Positions 1-9,041 of a stretch of 34,836 nucleotides of DNA are shown here, piece after piece (position 1 is the first letter of the stretch; each line of letters opens with the position of its first letter). The notes beneath the pieces are model-generated. The model made no database searches and was not told the DNA's origin. It saw only the letters and a program-made list of their open reading frames with translations. The stretch lies in NCBI RefSeq assembly GCF_002251855.1, contig NZ_NOXW01000011.1, positions 1-34,836 of the forward strand, read 5' to 3'. The stretch comes from Rhodoferax sp. TH121 (GTDB lineage: Bacteria; Pseudomonadota; Gammaproteobacteria; Burkholderiales; Burkholderiaceae_C). A program made the position numbers and the translations under genes.

Positions 1-99
1 CACACTTTTTGAAGCATTGTCAAATTAAGCAAAAGATTTTTTGTTTGATCGTTTGCCGCTATTTCTGAGCGGACGCGCAGTGTAGCACAGGAAAAGGCG
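1..99. other. Region downstream of cheB without recognised feature
   Basis: Downstream of the cheB stop on the minus strand there is a weak 5-bp inverted repeat (CCGCT 56-60, AGCGG 68-72). No U-rich tract follows in the direction of transcription, so I do not call a terminator. The chemotaxis operon may continue beyond the left edge. Confidence 0.4.
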
Positions 100-1182
100 C
101 TAAACACGATATCGATCAGAAGCCCCCTTCAACCGCTGAAGTAGGGCTGGGGCAATCTCCAAAAGAGGCAATACCTCATCCGCAGCGCCATTCAAAATTG
201 CCTCGCGAGGCATACCAAACACGATGCAGCTGGCCTCATCCTGCACATAGTTATAGCTGCCAGCATCCTTCATTTCTTTCATTGCTTTCGCGCCGTCATT
301 CCCCATGCCAGTTAACATGATGCCAAATGCGTTACGCCCAGCGACCTTCGCAGCAGAACGAAAAAGAACCTCTACCGATGGACGGTGCCGATTCACAAGC
401 TCACCGTCTTCGACTACGCACACATAATTCGCACCGCTCTTCTCCACCCAGAACTGCTTGCCACCGGGCGCTATGTAGGCATGACCGGGTAAGACGCGAA
501 CACCATTGACCGCCTCTTGCACCGTAATTTGACAAAGCCCATTGAGCCGTGCGGCAAAGCTAGTCGTGAACCCAGGGGGCATGTGCTGGGTGATCACCAC
601 GCCGGGGGCATCCGCGGGCAATCGAATCAATATCTCCTTTATAGCCTCCGTACCGCCAGTTGAGGCACCAATAAACACCAATTTCTCCGTAGACACACGA
701 CCAATCGAGATAGGCACAGCGCCGGCACTAGACAACCTATCCGAGACTGTCGTCGAGGCTACTTGATGGGATTTATGCACTTTAGCGGCAGCGGCTACTC
801 GAATTTTGTCAACGATATTAGTCGCGAGTTCTTTGATTCCATCTACCAGCCCAATACGTGGCTTCGCCACAAAGTCAACGGCGCCCAACTCAAGCGCCCT
901 CATCGTTACCTCAGCACCGCGCTCAGTAAGGGTTGAGATCATTACAACGGGCATGGGGCGCAATCGCATCAGACGCCCTAGAAAATCAAGCCCGTCCATT
1001 TTGGGCATCTCAATGTCCAGCGTAATGACATCTGGGTCGAGCTCACGAATCATCTCGCGCGCGATCAACGGATCGTTCGCCGCCCCAACACACTGCATAT
1101 CCGCTTGCTTATTGATGATTTCAGCCAACAGGCTCCTCACCAAAGCGGAGTCATCTACGACCACCACTCGAATTTTCTTCAT
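100..1182 (-). CDS. cheB: CheB, chemotaxis response regulator protein-glutamate methylesterase
   Basis: CheB removes methyl groups from chemoreceptor glutamates (and deamidates glutamines) in the cytoplasm and is activated by CheA phosphorylation. The 360-residue protein has an N-terminal receiver domain with acidic residues D10/D11, phospho-acceptor D56 in the LDIEMP motif and K107. A linker follows, then a methylesterase domain with the expected triad: S174 in IGASTGG, H200 in ITQHMPPG and D296 in TGMGNDG. The ATG at 1182 fits the family start ([12 protein letters not shown]). The frame is open to a TTG at 1191, and GTG codons lie between, so the start could be up to three codons earlier. 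It is the last gene of the chemotaxis operon, directly after the cheD stop at 1193. Identification is very secure. Confidence 0.97.
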   Translation of the reverse strand: MKKIRVVVVDDSALVRSLLAEIINKQADMQCVGAANDPLIAREMIRELDPDVITLDIEMPKMDGLDFLGRLMRLRPMPVVMISTLTERGAEVTMRALELGAVDFVAKPRIGLVDGIKELATNIVDKIRVAAAAKVHKSHQVASTTVSDRLSSAGAVPISIGRVSTEKLVFIGASTGGTEAIKEILIRLPADAPGVVITQHMPPGFTTSFAARLNGLCQITVQEAVNGVRVLPGHAYIAPGGKQFWVEKSGANYVCVVEDGELVNRHRPSVEVLFRSAAKVAGRNAFGIMLTGMGNDGAKAMKEMKDAGSYNYVQDEASCIVFGMPREAILNGAADEVLPLLEIAPALLQRLKGASDRYRV

Positions 1183-1192
1183 CACCACCAAC

Positions 1193-1897
1193 TCAAAAAA
1201 GATCTACGGAGCCGCCCTGAGTGGACTTCGCAACAGAGGCTGCATTGCCACGACGCTCCTCGACAACCAGCGTCTCGGGATGCGAATGTGCCAAGCGCTT
1301 TACCAAGGCCTTACCTGTAACGGGGAAGAAACAGACCTTCCGGGGATGGATATCCAAAACATCTTGTGAAACGACAGGGATACGCTCCGTAGCGAGATAG
1401 TCCAGTACAAATTTAGTGTTGCGTTCACCAACATTCATGGTGGTGAAGCCCGCCATGACCTGCGCCCCTCCAAAAACCTTCGCCTGCATTGTTTCGCGTC
1501 TCGCTCCCAACTTCAGCATTTCGTTAATAAGCAACTCCATGGCGTAAGAACCGTACCGACCGGAGCCATCAGCCCCGTCACCGTCCGGCAACATAAAGTG
1601 ATTCATTCCTCCGGTGCGCGCTTTCCCATCCCAAATGCAAGCAGCAATACAAGACCCCAGCACTGTCATGATGACCAGATCATCATTTGAAACAAAGTAC
1701 TCGCCGGGCAATACCTTGACCGCGTCATATTGAAAATGATGGTCCGCATAGAAGAACGAAGCCTCACCCGGTTTGCGGGATTGCGCCTTCAGCTGCTCAA
1801 TCCGAGACACCCGCCCATTAGCGAGAGTCTTTGTTTGCTGAGCCGTAGCAACACCCTTGACTGCTCCCGACACAAAACTACTTGAAGTTGAAATCAT
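1193..1897 (-). CDS. cheD: CheD, chemoreceptor glutamine deamidase
   Basis: CheD deamidates specific receptor glutamines to glutamates, making methylation sites, and in some bacteria works with CheC-type phosphatases. The 234-residue protein carries the family core [11 protein letters not shown] with catalytic Cys83, and GGMNHFMLP with His100; the Cys-His spacing of 17 matches the family. There is an N-terminal extension of about 55 residues before the conserved part (around [22 protein letters not shown]). No internal Met is available until M77, so the ATG at 1897 is kept although its Shine-Dalgarno is weak. A 52-bp gap separates it from cheR upstream, and cheB follows at once. Confidence 0.95.
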   Translation of the reverse strand: MISTSSSFVSGAVKGVATAQQTKTLANGRVSRIEQLKAQSRKPGEASFFYADHHFQYDAVKVLPGEYFVSNDDLVIMTVLGSCIAACIWDGKARTGGMNHFMLPDGDGADGSGRYGSYAMELLINEMLKLGARRETMQAKVFGGAQVMAGFTTMNVGERNTKFVLDYLATERIPVVSQDVLDIHPRKVCFFPVTGKALVKRLAHSHPETLVVEERRGNAASVAKSTQGGSVDLF

Positions 1898-1949
1898 TTG
1901 AAATTGTTATCCAAACAGTTAAATCGGTCTTGAAATACCAAGGGGGCCT

Positions 1950-2795
1950 TCACCTACAACGCTCGTAGACAGTTTTTCCTTTAAGAACAAACAGATCCCG
2001 CGAGTCACTGAAATTTTCAGCATGCCCCACAAACAACAAGGCACCGGGCTTCATAAAACGGTGAATTTTCTCCAGCACTTTTCTTTGAGTTGCCGCATCA
2101 AAGTAGATCATCACATTGCGACAAAAAACAGCATCGAAGAGCTCTCTAAACGGCCAATCGTCTTTAATCAAATTCACGATTAAAAACTCAATGGCTTGAC
2201 GCAACTCCGGTTTAACACGGACTAAGCCTGCATTGCTGCCTTTTCCTCGCAAAAAATACTTACGCACTAAGTCGGGGGGGACACCTTTTAACCCTTCCAG
2301 CCGGTAGACGCCCTGCGCGGCCGTCGCAAGTACTTTTGAATCAATGTCACTTGCATGCAGCGAGAATTTTGATTTGCCAAGCACTTCTGATGCAGTCATA
2401 GCAATCGAGTACGGTTCTTCGCCCGTTGACGCAGCGCTGCACCAAACCCTGCACTCTGCTGACGAAGCTCGTGATTTCAGAAAGTCTGAAAAAATTTCGA
2501 AATGGTGATGCTCACGAAAGAACGAGGTGAGGTTGGTCGTCAGTGCGTTTACGAACTCTTGCCACTCCGGTCCATCCGTCGACTCCAGCCAACTCAAATA
2601 CTCCCGGAAACTATTGTGCCCCGTATCTCGCAACCGCCGGGAAAGACGGCTGTAGACCATTGCATGTTTGCCATCATGCAAACTGATGCCAGCACGCTGA
2701 TAAATCAGTTTTTGAACATGGTCAAAATCAGAATTCGTCCAAGCGAACTCACGACCTTGCATTTCTCCAGCGCCTTGGATAGTTGAAACCACCAT
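1950..2795 (-). CDS. cheR: CheR, chemoreceptor glutamate methyltransferase
   Basis: CheR methylates glutamate residues of chemoreceptors using S-adenosylmethionine, opposing CheB. In the 281-residue protein I see the N-terminal helical domain with NLTSFFRE (88-95), the SAM-binding segment WCSAASTGEEPYS (118-130), and FCRNVMIYFD (224-233) near the active site. The whole domain order and length match CheR. The start is uncertain. The ATG at 2795 gives the longest protein. An in-frame ATG at 2762 (residue 12) has GGAGAA directly before it and could be the real start. It lies 33 bp after cheW in the same operon. Confidence 0.96.
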   Translation of the reverse strand: MVVSTIQGAGEMQGREFAWTNSDFDHVQKLIYQRAGISLHDGKHAMVYSRLSRRLRDTGHNSFREYLSWLESTDGPEWQEFVNALTTNLTSFFREHHHFEIFSDFLKSRASSAECRVWCSAASTGEEPYSIAMTASEVLGKSKFSLHASDIDSKVLATAAQGVYRLEGLKGVPPDLVRKYFLRGKGSNAGLVRVKPELRQAIEFLIVNLIKDDWPFRELFDAVFCRNVMIYFDAATQRKVLEKIHRFMKPGALLFVGHAENFSDSRDLFVLKGKTVYERCR

Positions 2796-2828
2796 GTTGC
2801 AAATAAGCTTCTTGGTTTGATCTAGTGA

Positions 2829-3317
2829 CTATTCCGATGCACTAACCAGGCCCATCTCTGAAGCAGACATCAGTCGCTCAATGTCCAGAAGGATCAACAT
2901 TCTTTCACCCACAGAGCCCAAGCCCAGTACTGCCGCACTGTCGATTACGCTATCGATATCGGGTGCTGATTTCAAATTTTCGGGAGGTAGTTCCATCACA
3001 TCACTGACCGAATCGACCACAATCCCGACAATTCGACTACGCAAATTGAGCACAATGACGACAGTGAAAGAGTTGTAATCGGCTTTAGAGCAATTGAACT
3101 TCAAGCGCATGTCGACGATGGGCACAATCGTTCCACGCAAATTCACCACGCCCTTGATGAAGTTAGGGGCGTTGGCCACCCGAGTTGGCGACTCGTAACC
3201 GCGAATTTCTTGAACCTTCAGGATGTCAATGCCATACTCTTCTTGGTCCAATCTAAACGTCAGGTACTCCCTCGCGCCAGAGGCTGTCAATTCACTGAGC
3301 TTTTCCATCATTCCCAT
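2829..3317 (-). CDS. cheW: CheW, chemotaxis coupling protein
   Basis: CheW links chemoreceptors to the histidine kinase CheA in the membrane-associated signalling array. The 162-residue protein is a single CheW domain: YLTFRLDQEEYGIDILKVQEIRGY near the N-terminus, then the conserved GVVNLRGTIVPIVDMR segment, then GIVVDSVSDVMEL. The ATG at 3317 is preceded by AAGGAG with a 6-nt spacer, an excellent ribosome binding site. It starts 21 bp after the cheA stop and is followed 33 bp later by cheR. Confidence 0.97.
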   Translation of the reverse strand: MGMMEKLSELTASGAREYLTFRLDQEEYGIDILKVQEIRGYESPTRVANAPNFIKGVVNLRGTIVPIVDMRLKFNCSKADYNSFTVVIVLNLRSRIVGIVVDSVSDVMELPPENLKSAPDIDSVIDSAAVLGLGSVGERMLILLDIERLMSASEMGLVSASE

Positions 3318-3338
3318 GGTTTTCTCCTTTGGCTGTAA

Positions 3339-5444
3339 TCAATGGCGTGAACGCCTCACCAATGCACCAGTGTCAAGGATCAAAGCAACCTTGCCATCTC
3401 CCAAAATAGTCGCACCGGAGACATTCGGTACCTTTCGGTAATTGGATTCCAAGTTTTTAACAACCACCTGTTGTTGCCCAAGCAACTCATCCACGAGCAA
3501 GGCTACGCGAATCCCCTCTGCTTCAACAACAACCATGATGTCGCTCGAACGCTCAAAATCGAAGCGAGGAATCTGGAACACTTTCTCCAGTTCAATTACA
3601 GGCATGTACTCATCACGGACCTTGACCAACTGAGAGCCTTGTCCAACCGTGCTGACGGCATCTGCCTTAACCTGAAAGGACTCGACTACCGAAGACAACG
3701 GCAAAATGTAAACTTCGTCGCCGACCCCAACGGACATGCCGTCCATGATGGCCAACGTCAATGGCAGGCGCACCGACACCTTCATTCCATAGCCCTCTGC
3801 GGAGTCGATTTCCACGGTGCCATTGAGAGCTGCAATATTACGTTTGACAACATCCATGCCCACACCCCGGCCAGAGACGTCCGTCACGACGGCTGCGGTG
3901 GAAAAGCCAGGAGCAAAAATCAGTTGCCACACTTCAGCGTCCGACATCTGATCGGAAACATCCAAGCCTCGCTCTCGCGCCTTCGCCAGGATTTTCGGAC
4001 GCGACAAGCCGCGACCGTCGTCACGAACTTCAATCACAATTGAACCTCCTTGATGGGAGGCGGACAACGTTATGGTCCCGGTTTCCGACTTTCCGGCCGC
4101 GATACGGTCAGCAGGCAACTCAACACCGTGGTCACAACTATTTCTAACCAAATGAGTCAATGGGTCTGTAATTTTTTCGACCAAGCCCTTGTCCAACTCA
4201 GTCGCCTCCCCCTGGGTTACAAAATCAACTTTTTTGCCCAGCTTGCCTGCTAAATCACGGAGCATCCGCGGGAATCGGCTAAAGACGATCGACATCGGGA
4301 TCATTCGGATCGACATTACGGACTCCTGCAAGTCACGCGTATTCCGATCAAGATCCGCCAAGCCAGTCAATAACTGCTGGTACACGGCAGGATCCAAGGC
4401 GCGGCTGTTTTGCGCCAACATGGCCTGTGTAATCACCAATTCACCGACCAGGTTGATAAGTTGATCCACTTTGCTAATCGCAACTCGTATCGTGGCAGCC
4501 TCTGGTTGAGCGGTTGCTGCGGATGCGGCCACCTTACCCGGGGCAGACTTGGATGCAATCACTGCAGGTTCGATTACAGGAGTTACCACCTCTGGAGGCA
4601 AAGCTGCTTGAGGAGCCCCCGGTGATCCATCAAAAAAACCAAAACCAGCATGATCCCCAGCCACCCCTTCGGAGACCGGTGCAGTAGCCTGCTGCACCAG
4701 AGAACGCTCCGAAATAACCACCTTCTCTCTCGCCACATGGAAAGCAAATAAATCCAAAAGGTCGTCATCGCCTGAAGCAGTCTCCACGAGGAAGACGCGA
4801 ACACCAGGGCGGTCGCTCTCGGCTGCTTTAATGCTTCCCAAGCCGGGAATATCTCTGAACAACTCCTGAATTGCGTCCGCTTGCTCTGGTCGGTCCAGCG
4901 GCCCAATGCTAATCTGCAGTCCACGCACGCCATCAGGCAGTGCGGCTGGCTTAGGCACAACGGGAGGCGGTGCCACAGCCACGGGAGCAACAGTTGCTTT
5001 TACTGGCGCAGGTGCAGCGCTGCCACCCGCGGCTAACACACTAATGCGGCGAACCAAGTCCGCCGTGGGAGGCGCCTCGCCCTCACCGCCCGCCTGATGC
5101 CGAGCTAAAAGGCTTCTGGATGCATCGGCCGACTCCAAAAGCACATCAACCATCGAAGCATTGGGTTGAAGTTCATGGCGACGTAAACGATCAAGCAACG
5201 ACTCCATTTGGTGAGTCAACTCGGCTACATCAGCGAACCCGAAAGTGGCAGCACCTCCTTTGACGGAGTGTGCGCATCTAAAAATTCCGTTCAGCTCTTC
5301 ATCATCGGCCGTTTCCAGATTCAAATTCAGAAGCATGTGCTCCATCTGATCCAGATTCTCGCCAGCCTCCTCGAAGAAAATTTGGTAAAACTGACTTAAA
5401 TCAAAATCCCCGCCAGCACCACCTTCGGTATGCGTTTCAGCCAT
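3339..5444 (-). CDS. cheA: CheA, chemotaxis sensor histidine kinase
   Basis: CheA autophosphorylates in response to receptor state and passes phosphate to CheY and CheB. The 701-residue protein shows the usual order. An HPt domain carries phospho-accepting H59 in CAHSVKGG. An Ala/Pro linker follows (about 140-170). An alpha/beta region at about 173-245 is a plausible P2 CheY-docking domain. A second linker leads to the dimerisation helices (about 318-380). The HATPase domain has N box HLVRNSCDHG (431-440), G1 DDGRGL (475-480) and G2 GRGVGMDVVK (525-534). A CheW-like regulatory domain occupies about 565-695. The start at 5444 has AAAGGAG 7 nt upstream. No key residue is missing. Confidence 0.98.
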   Translation of the reverse strand: MAETHTEGGAGGDFDLSQFYQIFFEEAGENLDQMEHMLLNLNLETADDEELNGIFRCAHSVKGGAATFGFADVAELTHQMESLLDRLRRHELQPNASMVDVLLESADASRSLLARHQAGGEGEAPPTADLVRRISVLAAGGSAAPAPVKATVAPVAVAPPPVVPKPAALPDGVRGLQISIGPLDRPEQADAIQELFRDIPGLGSIKAAESDRPGVRVFLVETASGDDDLLDLFAFHVAREKVVISERSLVQQATAPVSEGVAGDHAGFGFFDGSPGAPQAALPPEVVTPVIEPAVIASKSAPGKVAASAATAQPEAATIRVAISKVDQLINLVGELVITQAMLAQNSRALDPAVYQQLLTGLADLDRNTRDLQESVMSIRMIPMSIVFSRFPRMLRDLAGKLGKKVDFVTQGEATELDKGLVEKITDPLTHLVRNSCDHGVELPADRIAAGKSETGTITLSASHQGGSIVIEVRDDGRGLSRPKILAKARERGLDVSDQMSDAEVWQLIFAPGFSTAAVVTDVSGRGVGMDVVKRNIAALNGTVEIDSAEGYGMKVSVRLPLTLAIMDGMSVGVGDEVYILPLSSVVESFQVKADAVSTVGQGSQLVKVRDEYMPVIELEKVFQIPRFDFERSSDIMVVVEAEGIRVALLVDELLGQQQVVVKNLESNYRKVPNVSGATILGDGKVALILDTGALVRRSRH

Positions 5445-5486
5445 CTGAATCTCCTTTAATCTGCACCTCTGTTGAAGCCCGGATCT

Positions 5487-5849
5487 TCAACGAATAACTT
5501 TTTTAATCACATCCAGTAGTCGCGCAGGATCAAATGGCTTTACCAGCCACCCTGTCGCTCCTGCGGCGCGTCCCGCCTGCTTCATCAGATCACTTGACTC
5601 TGTGGTGAGCATCAAAATCGGAACCGTCTTGAATTGAGGGTGTTCGCGCAATTTCCGCGTTAAGCCCAAACCATCCAAACGCGGCATATTTTGGTCAGTC
5701 AGTACCAAATCAAACGACTGCGCTTGGGCCTTCTCATACGCATCTTGCCCATCTACGGCTTCAACCACTTGGTACCCAGCCCCAGTCAAGGTAAAGGAAA
5801 CCATCTTCCGCATAGACGGCGAGTCATCAACAGCAAGAATTAAAGGCAT
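5487..5849 (-). CDS. cheY: CheY-type single-domain response regulator
   Basis: This 120-residue stand-alone receiver is the expected phosphate acceptor of the adjacent CheA and, as CheY-P, would bind the flagellar switch. Conserved residues are D8/D9, phospho-acceptor D52 in LTDQNMP, T83 in LMLTTES and K104 in WLVKPF. GGAG lies 6 nt before the ATG at 5849. The gene lies between a CheZ-like gene (39 bp upstream) and cheA (42 bp downstream). Genomes of this group often carry a second cheY near flhA/flhB, so this copy may serve the switch, CheA feedback, or both. Confidence 0.95.
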   Translation of the reverse strand: MPLILAVDDSPSMRKMVSFTLTGAGYQVVEAVDGQDAYEKAQAQSFDLVLTDQNMPRLDGLGLTRKLREHPQFKTVPILMLTTESSDLMKQAGRAAGATGWLVKPFDPARLLDVIKKVIR

Positions 5850-5888
5850 GAAAGGCTCCGAAATATTCCGTTAAAAATGTGGCGAAAA

Positions 5889-6332
5889 CTAGAAAAGCTC
5901 AATGGATCCAGCATCCATCTCGTCTTGGGTTACGGGGTTTGGGCGCTCAGGCACTTCCTCTACAAATGGCACAGCCTCCCCATCCTCCGCCCCCATGGAC
6001 TCCGAAGCCAGCCGATAAGCGCAACCTTGCAAAATCTTGGATGTGTGAACTATCAGCTGGGAAGCCATGTCTTGAAATTGCAATTCGGTGACCGCTGCTC
6101 GCAAAGTGTTTCTCACAAGCTCCAACTCCTGCGACTCCTTGAGTGCCGGCGAGGCCAAATTCGCACTAGCGGTAGTAAACCGCTCCATGAGATTCTCCAT
6201 TGTGTGTGCAAGCAAGCCGTCGAGACGTGTTAGATCGTGCACAACCACTAAAAGGGAGTCTTGAACCTCCGCAACAAGCATTACCGGCAGTTGCACGGCG
6301 GGGGCAGCAGGCGAAATCGACGAAGGTTCCAT
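5889..6332 (-). CDS. Short CheZ-like phosphatase candidate
   Basis: This 147-residue, mostly helical acidic protein heads the chemotaxis operon. It contains LQFQDMASQ, which gives D88 and Q92 in a DxxxQ pattern. In CheZ the same spacing provides the residues that hydrolyse CheY phosphate (E. coli Asp143 and Gln147, FQDLTGQ). The C-terminus is an acidic stretch ending in a hydrophobic tip (DEMDAGSIELF), comparable with the CheY-binding tail of CheZ. It is shorter than E. coli CheZ (214 residues). The frame is open to a GTG at 6389, but the ATG at 6332 has GAGG about 10 nt upstream and fits better. Functional assignment is by motif and by position next to cheY, not by overall similarity. Confidence 0.7.
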   Translation of the reverse strand: MEPSSISPAAPAVQLPVMLVAEVQDSLLVVVHDLTRLDGLLAHTMENLMERFTTASANLASPALKESQELELVRNTLRAAVTELQFQDMASQLIVHTSKILQGCAYRLASESMGAEDGEAVPFVEEVPERPNPVTQDEMDAGSIELF

Positions 6333-6505
6333 TGTCTTTTTTCCTCTTTGCCTGTCTTTATACCAATCCGTGGCATCCTTGTGAATCACTAAACCGAACC
6401 ACGCAGCTAGCGTATCAGGAATCCAGCCCTTTCAGGAAAAATCTCAGTCCCAAGGAGCACAAAGACCATTGGCTCGGCTACCAAGGCTAGTTACCATCGT
6501 GGACC
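6333..6505. other. Divergent intergenic region between the che operon and the two-component genes
   Basis: This 173-bp region separates the leftward chemotaxis operon from the rightward kinase gene and should hold promoters for both. I see no strong sigma-70, sigma-54 or sigma-28 match that I would annotate. On the minus strand, AGAGGA precedes the CheZ-like start at 6332. On the plus strand, no strong ribosome binding site precedes 6506. Confidence 0.4.
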
Positions 6506-7630
6506 ATGATATCGGCAATGTTCAAAGAAAAAAACAGCGCTAATCCGATGCATATCCTGCACCTTGAGGATTCGCAGGCGGACCACCAGTTGGTAGTACG
6601 AACCTTGTCCAAAGCGAATACCGCTTTCCATCTCGTTCGCGTCGACACCCTATCCAAGTTCAGACAACACATGGCAGAAGAGGAATACCAAGTAGTCCTC
6701 GCTGACTACCGACTTGGGGACTTCACAGCCATAGATGCTTGGGACTGCTTGGAGGACTGTCGCAAGGAGATGCCATTTATCATTTTGTCAGGCACCATTG
6801 GGGAAGCCGCAGCTGTCGAAGCGATCCAAAAAGGGATCAGTGACTACCTACACAAAGATGAAATCGCGGCCTTGCCCAGAATCATCCAGCGTGCTCTGGC
6901 GTTGCACGCAATCAAGACTGAAAAAAAGAAAATTGACCGGGAACTAGCGGTCTCTGAGCAGAGGATTTCAGAATTGGCCGGATATCTGCAAACGGCCATT
7001 GAGCGAGAGCGAGCCTCTATTGCCCGAGAGGTACATGATGACATTGGCGGAGCACTTGCAGCTGTCCGATTGGACTTGGGCTGGCTGGCTCGTCACACGA
7101 CAGATCCGCAATCTTTACAGCATATTGCGTCCGCCAGTGACATGATTCAGCATGCTGCGCACGCTAGCCAACGGATCATGAAAAATCTCCGCCCAGCCAT
7201 CTTGGACCAAGGCCTAGTCCCATCGATCCAGTGGTTAGTGCGCGAGTTTGAACGAAGGACCGCCTGCACAGTCGAAGTAAACGCGACGACAGAAATTATG
7301 GCACTGAGTGCCGACGTCATGCTGACGGCTTATAGAACCACCCAAGAGGCTCTCACCAATATCGCCAAACATGCCCTTGGTAGCAATGTGCGAATCGACA
7401 TCTCAAGTTTGGGCGGTACGCTCACAGTGGAAATCGCTGACACAGGCCCGGGAATGGAAAGGTCTGCTTTGCTGAAACAAAACTCTTACGGCCTGCGAGG
7501 ACTCGCAGAACGCGCAAAGGCAGTTGGCGGTTGGTTGGACATCAGCTCAATGCCATGCACGGGAACAAGCATTACGCTCTCGGTGCCACTGAACAAGGCA
7601 AACCGTACGACGGAAGCGAGCGAACCATGA
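6506..7630 (+). CDS. Soluble hybrid histidine kinase (receiver + HisKA_3 + HATPase)
   Basis: This 374-residue protein starts with a receiver domain (HILHLEDSQ, phospho-acceptor D67 in VLADYRLG) reaching about residue 130. A short helical linker of about 140-165 follows. Next is a NarL-family dimerisation/phosphotransfer domain with H177 in REVHDDIGGAL, then an HATPase domain with N box QEALTNIAKHA (280-290), G1 DTGPGM (312-317) and G2 YGLRGLAERA (328-337). There is no transmembrane segment or sensor domain, so input probably comes through the receiver from another kinase. The start is uncertain: ATGs at 6506, 6518 and 6548 are in frame and none has a strong ribosome binding site. It overlaps the downstream regulator by 4 nt, so the two are a cognate pair. 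The signal and targets are unknown. Confidence 0.9.
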   Translation: MISAMFKEKNSANPMHILHLEDSQADHQLVVRTLSKANTAFHLVRVDTLSKFRQHMAEEEYQVVLADYRLGDFTAIDAWDCLEDCRKEMPFIILSGTIGEAAAVEAIQKGISDYLHKDEIAALPRIIQRALALHAIKTEKKKIDRELAVSEQRISELAGYLQTAIERERASIAREVHDDIGGALAAVRLDLGWLARHTTDPQSLQHIASASDMIQHAAHASQRIMKNLRPAILDQGLVPSIQWLVREFERRTACTVEVNATTEIMALSADVMLTAYRTTQEALTNIAKHALGSNVRIDISSLGGTLTVEIADTGPGMERSALLKQNSYGLRGLAERAKAVGGWLDISSMPCTGTSITLSVPLNKANRTTEASEP

Positions 7631-8256
7631 TTCACGTTGTCCTGTGCGATGACCACGCAATGATCCGCAGAGGCATTCGTGACATGTTGTCGGAGCATGT
7701 TGACATGAAAGTAACGGGGGAGTCTGGCAGTTACGCCGAACTAAAGGAAATCTTGCGCGATCAGCCATGCGATGTCTTGGTGTTGGACATCAATCTGCCC
7801 GGCCGCGGTGGTTTGGAGATATTGGCATCTATTCAAGACAGCCATCCGCATATACGTGCGCTAATCGTCTCCATGTTTTCTGAGGACCAATACGCTATAC
7901 GCAGCCTCAAAGCAGGGGCCTATGGCTACTTGAACAAAGCGGGAAATCCAGACGAGCTTGTGAGCGCAGTTCGGGCGGTAGCTCGAGGACGTCGCTACGT
8001 TACTCCCTCCGTCTCCGAAATGCTGGTGGAGCAACTATCCAATCCCGGCACTGAGGCCCTCCACTCCCGACTGTCAGAGCGCGAGCTGCAGACATTGCTA
8101 AAAATCGCCTCAGGGAAACGATTGGCTGACATTGCAGAAGAACTGATGCTGAGCCCAAAAACAGTCAGCGTATACCGCGCACGGCTGCTCGAAAAACTGG
8201 GGCTCAGCAACAACGCTGAGCTCGCTGTGTACGCCATTAGAAATGAACTGGTCTAG
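7627..8256 (+). CDS. NarL/FixJ-family response regulator
   Basis: This 209-residue DNA-binding regulator has a receiver with D8/D9, phospho-acceptor D54 in VLDINLPG and K104. A LuxR-type helix-turn-helix follows (about 148-205; LSERELQTLLKIASG, then LSPKTVSVYRARLLEKL). The ATG at 7627 overlaps the kinase stop (ATGA), which indicates translational coupling. A longer frame from 7531 lies inside the kinase gene and is not the start. It probably controls transcription from elsewhere in the genome. The flagellar neighbourhood makes motility genes a possible target, but nothing here proves that. Its stop is 5 bp from the convergent fliR stop. Confidence 0.93.
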   Translation: MIHVVLCDDHAMIRRGIRDMLSEHVDMKVTGESGSYAELKEILRDQPCDVLVLDINLPGRGGLEILASIQDSHPHIRALIVSMFSEDQYAIRSLKAGAYGYLNKAGNPDELVSAVRAVARGRRYVTPSVSEMLVEQLSNPGTEALHSRLSERELQTLLKIASGKRLADIAEELMLSPKTVSVYRARLLEKLGLSNNAELAVYAIRNELV

Positions 8257-8261
8257 CCGAT

Positions 8262-9035
8262 TCAAACCCCGGAAAAAACACCAATGACCCGCTCCATCAA
8301 AGCAAGCATCGGTTGATCAAGCGCGGGCAGGGTCGCAGCAATGCCGACAATCCCAACGACCAATGTAACGGGAAATCCCACAGCAAAGATGTTGATCTGA
8401 GGCGCAACACGCGAAATCACACCCAACGCCAAATTGGTGAACAGCAGCAATCCCACCATAGGCAGCGCAATCCACAGTGCGCTAGAGAACAAATCAGTAC
8501 CCAGCCGGTAAAGTTGCATAGCGGCCAGAGACTCCAAAAAGCGAGGACTTACCGGAAATGCGTCAAAGCTCTTGGTAACTGCAAGCAGGACCATGATATG
8601 CCCGTTGAGTACGACGAAAAGCAGCGTTGCCATTTGTCCGAAGAAACGTGCCACAGCGCTACTTTGCGAGTTCATCGAGGGATCGAAGAAAGAAGCAAAG
8701 TTCAGACCCATCTGGAACCCAACCACCTCCCCAGCCAACTCGACTGCCGCAAAAACCAAGCGCACAGCAAAGCCAATAGACAGACCAATCAGTACCTGCT
8801 GAAACACGACGGCCAAAGCGTCTGGTGATGCAATACTGTAATTGAGGGAGGAGGGAATCGTTGCCTGGCATGCCAGTGCAACAAACAAAGCCAACGCCAC
8901 CTTGACCCGCATGGGCACAGCTCTGGAGGACAATACCGGTGCGGAAGTAAAGACGGCCAAAACACGCAAAAAAGGCCACAACAAAGGCGACAACCAAGCC
9001 AGAATCTGCGCCTCCGTAAACGCTACCCCGGGCAT
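8262..9035 (-). CDS. fliR: FliR, flagellar type III export gate protein
   Basis: FliR is an integral membrane subunit of the flagellar protein export gate with FliP and FliQ. The 257-residue sequence is dominated by hydrophobic segments and carries typical family stretches such as SPLLWPFLRVLAVFTSAPV at the N-terminus, EVVGFQMGLNFASFFDP in the middle and GFPVTLVVGIVG near the C-terminus. Length is normal. It begins 6 bp after fliQ and is the last gene of the leftward flagellar operon. Confidence 0.96.
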   Translation of the reverse strand: MPGVAFTEAQILAWLSPLLWPFLRVLAVFTSAPVLSSRAVPMRVKVALALFVALACQATIPSSLNYSIASPDALAVVFQQVLIGLSIGFAVRLVFAAVELAGEVVGFQMGLNFASFFDPSMNSQSSAVARFFGQMATLLFVVLNGHIMVLLAVTKSFDAFPVSPRFLESLAAMQLYRLGTDLFSSALWIALPMVGLLLFTNLALGVISRVAPQINIFAVGFPVTLVVGIVGIAATLPALDQPMLALMERVIGVFSGV

Positions 9036-9041
9036 AGTGAC

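Noticed and set aside
56..72. Inverted repeat as terminator for the che operon.
   Set aside because: The stem is only 5 bp and no U-rich run follows on the transcribed strand.
806..1369. Plus-strand 187-codon open frame across cheB and cheD.
   Set aside because: It overlaps two certain genes in antisense, has low-complexity Ser/Thr/Ile-rich composition and no ribosome binding site.
6390..6417. TAAA followed by GCGTATCA upstream of the kinase gene, as a sigma-28 site.
   Set aside because: The spacing is 16 rather than 15 and the -10 matches only about half of the consensus, lacking GCCG.
8250..8270. Bidirectional terminator between the response regulator and fliR.
   Set aside because: Only 5 bp separate the stop codons and no hairpin is visible.
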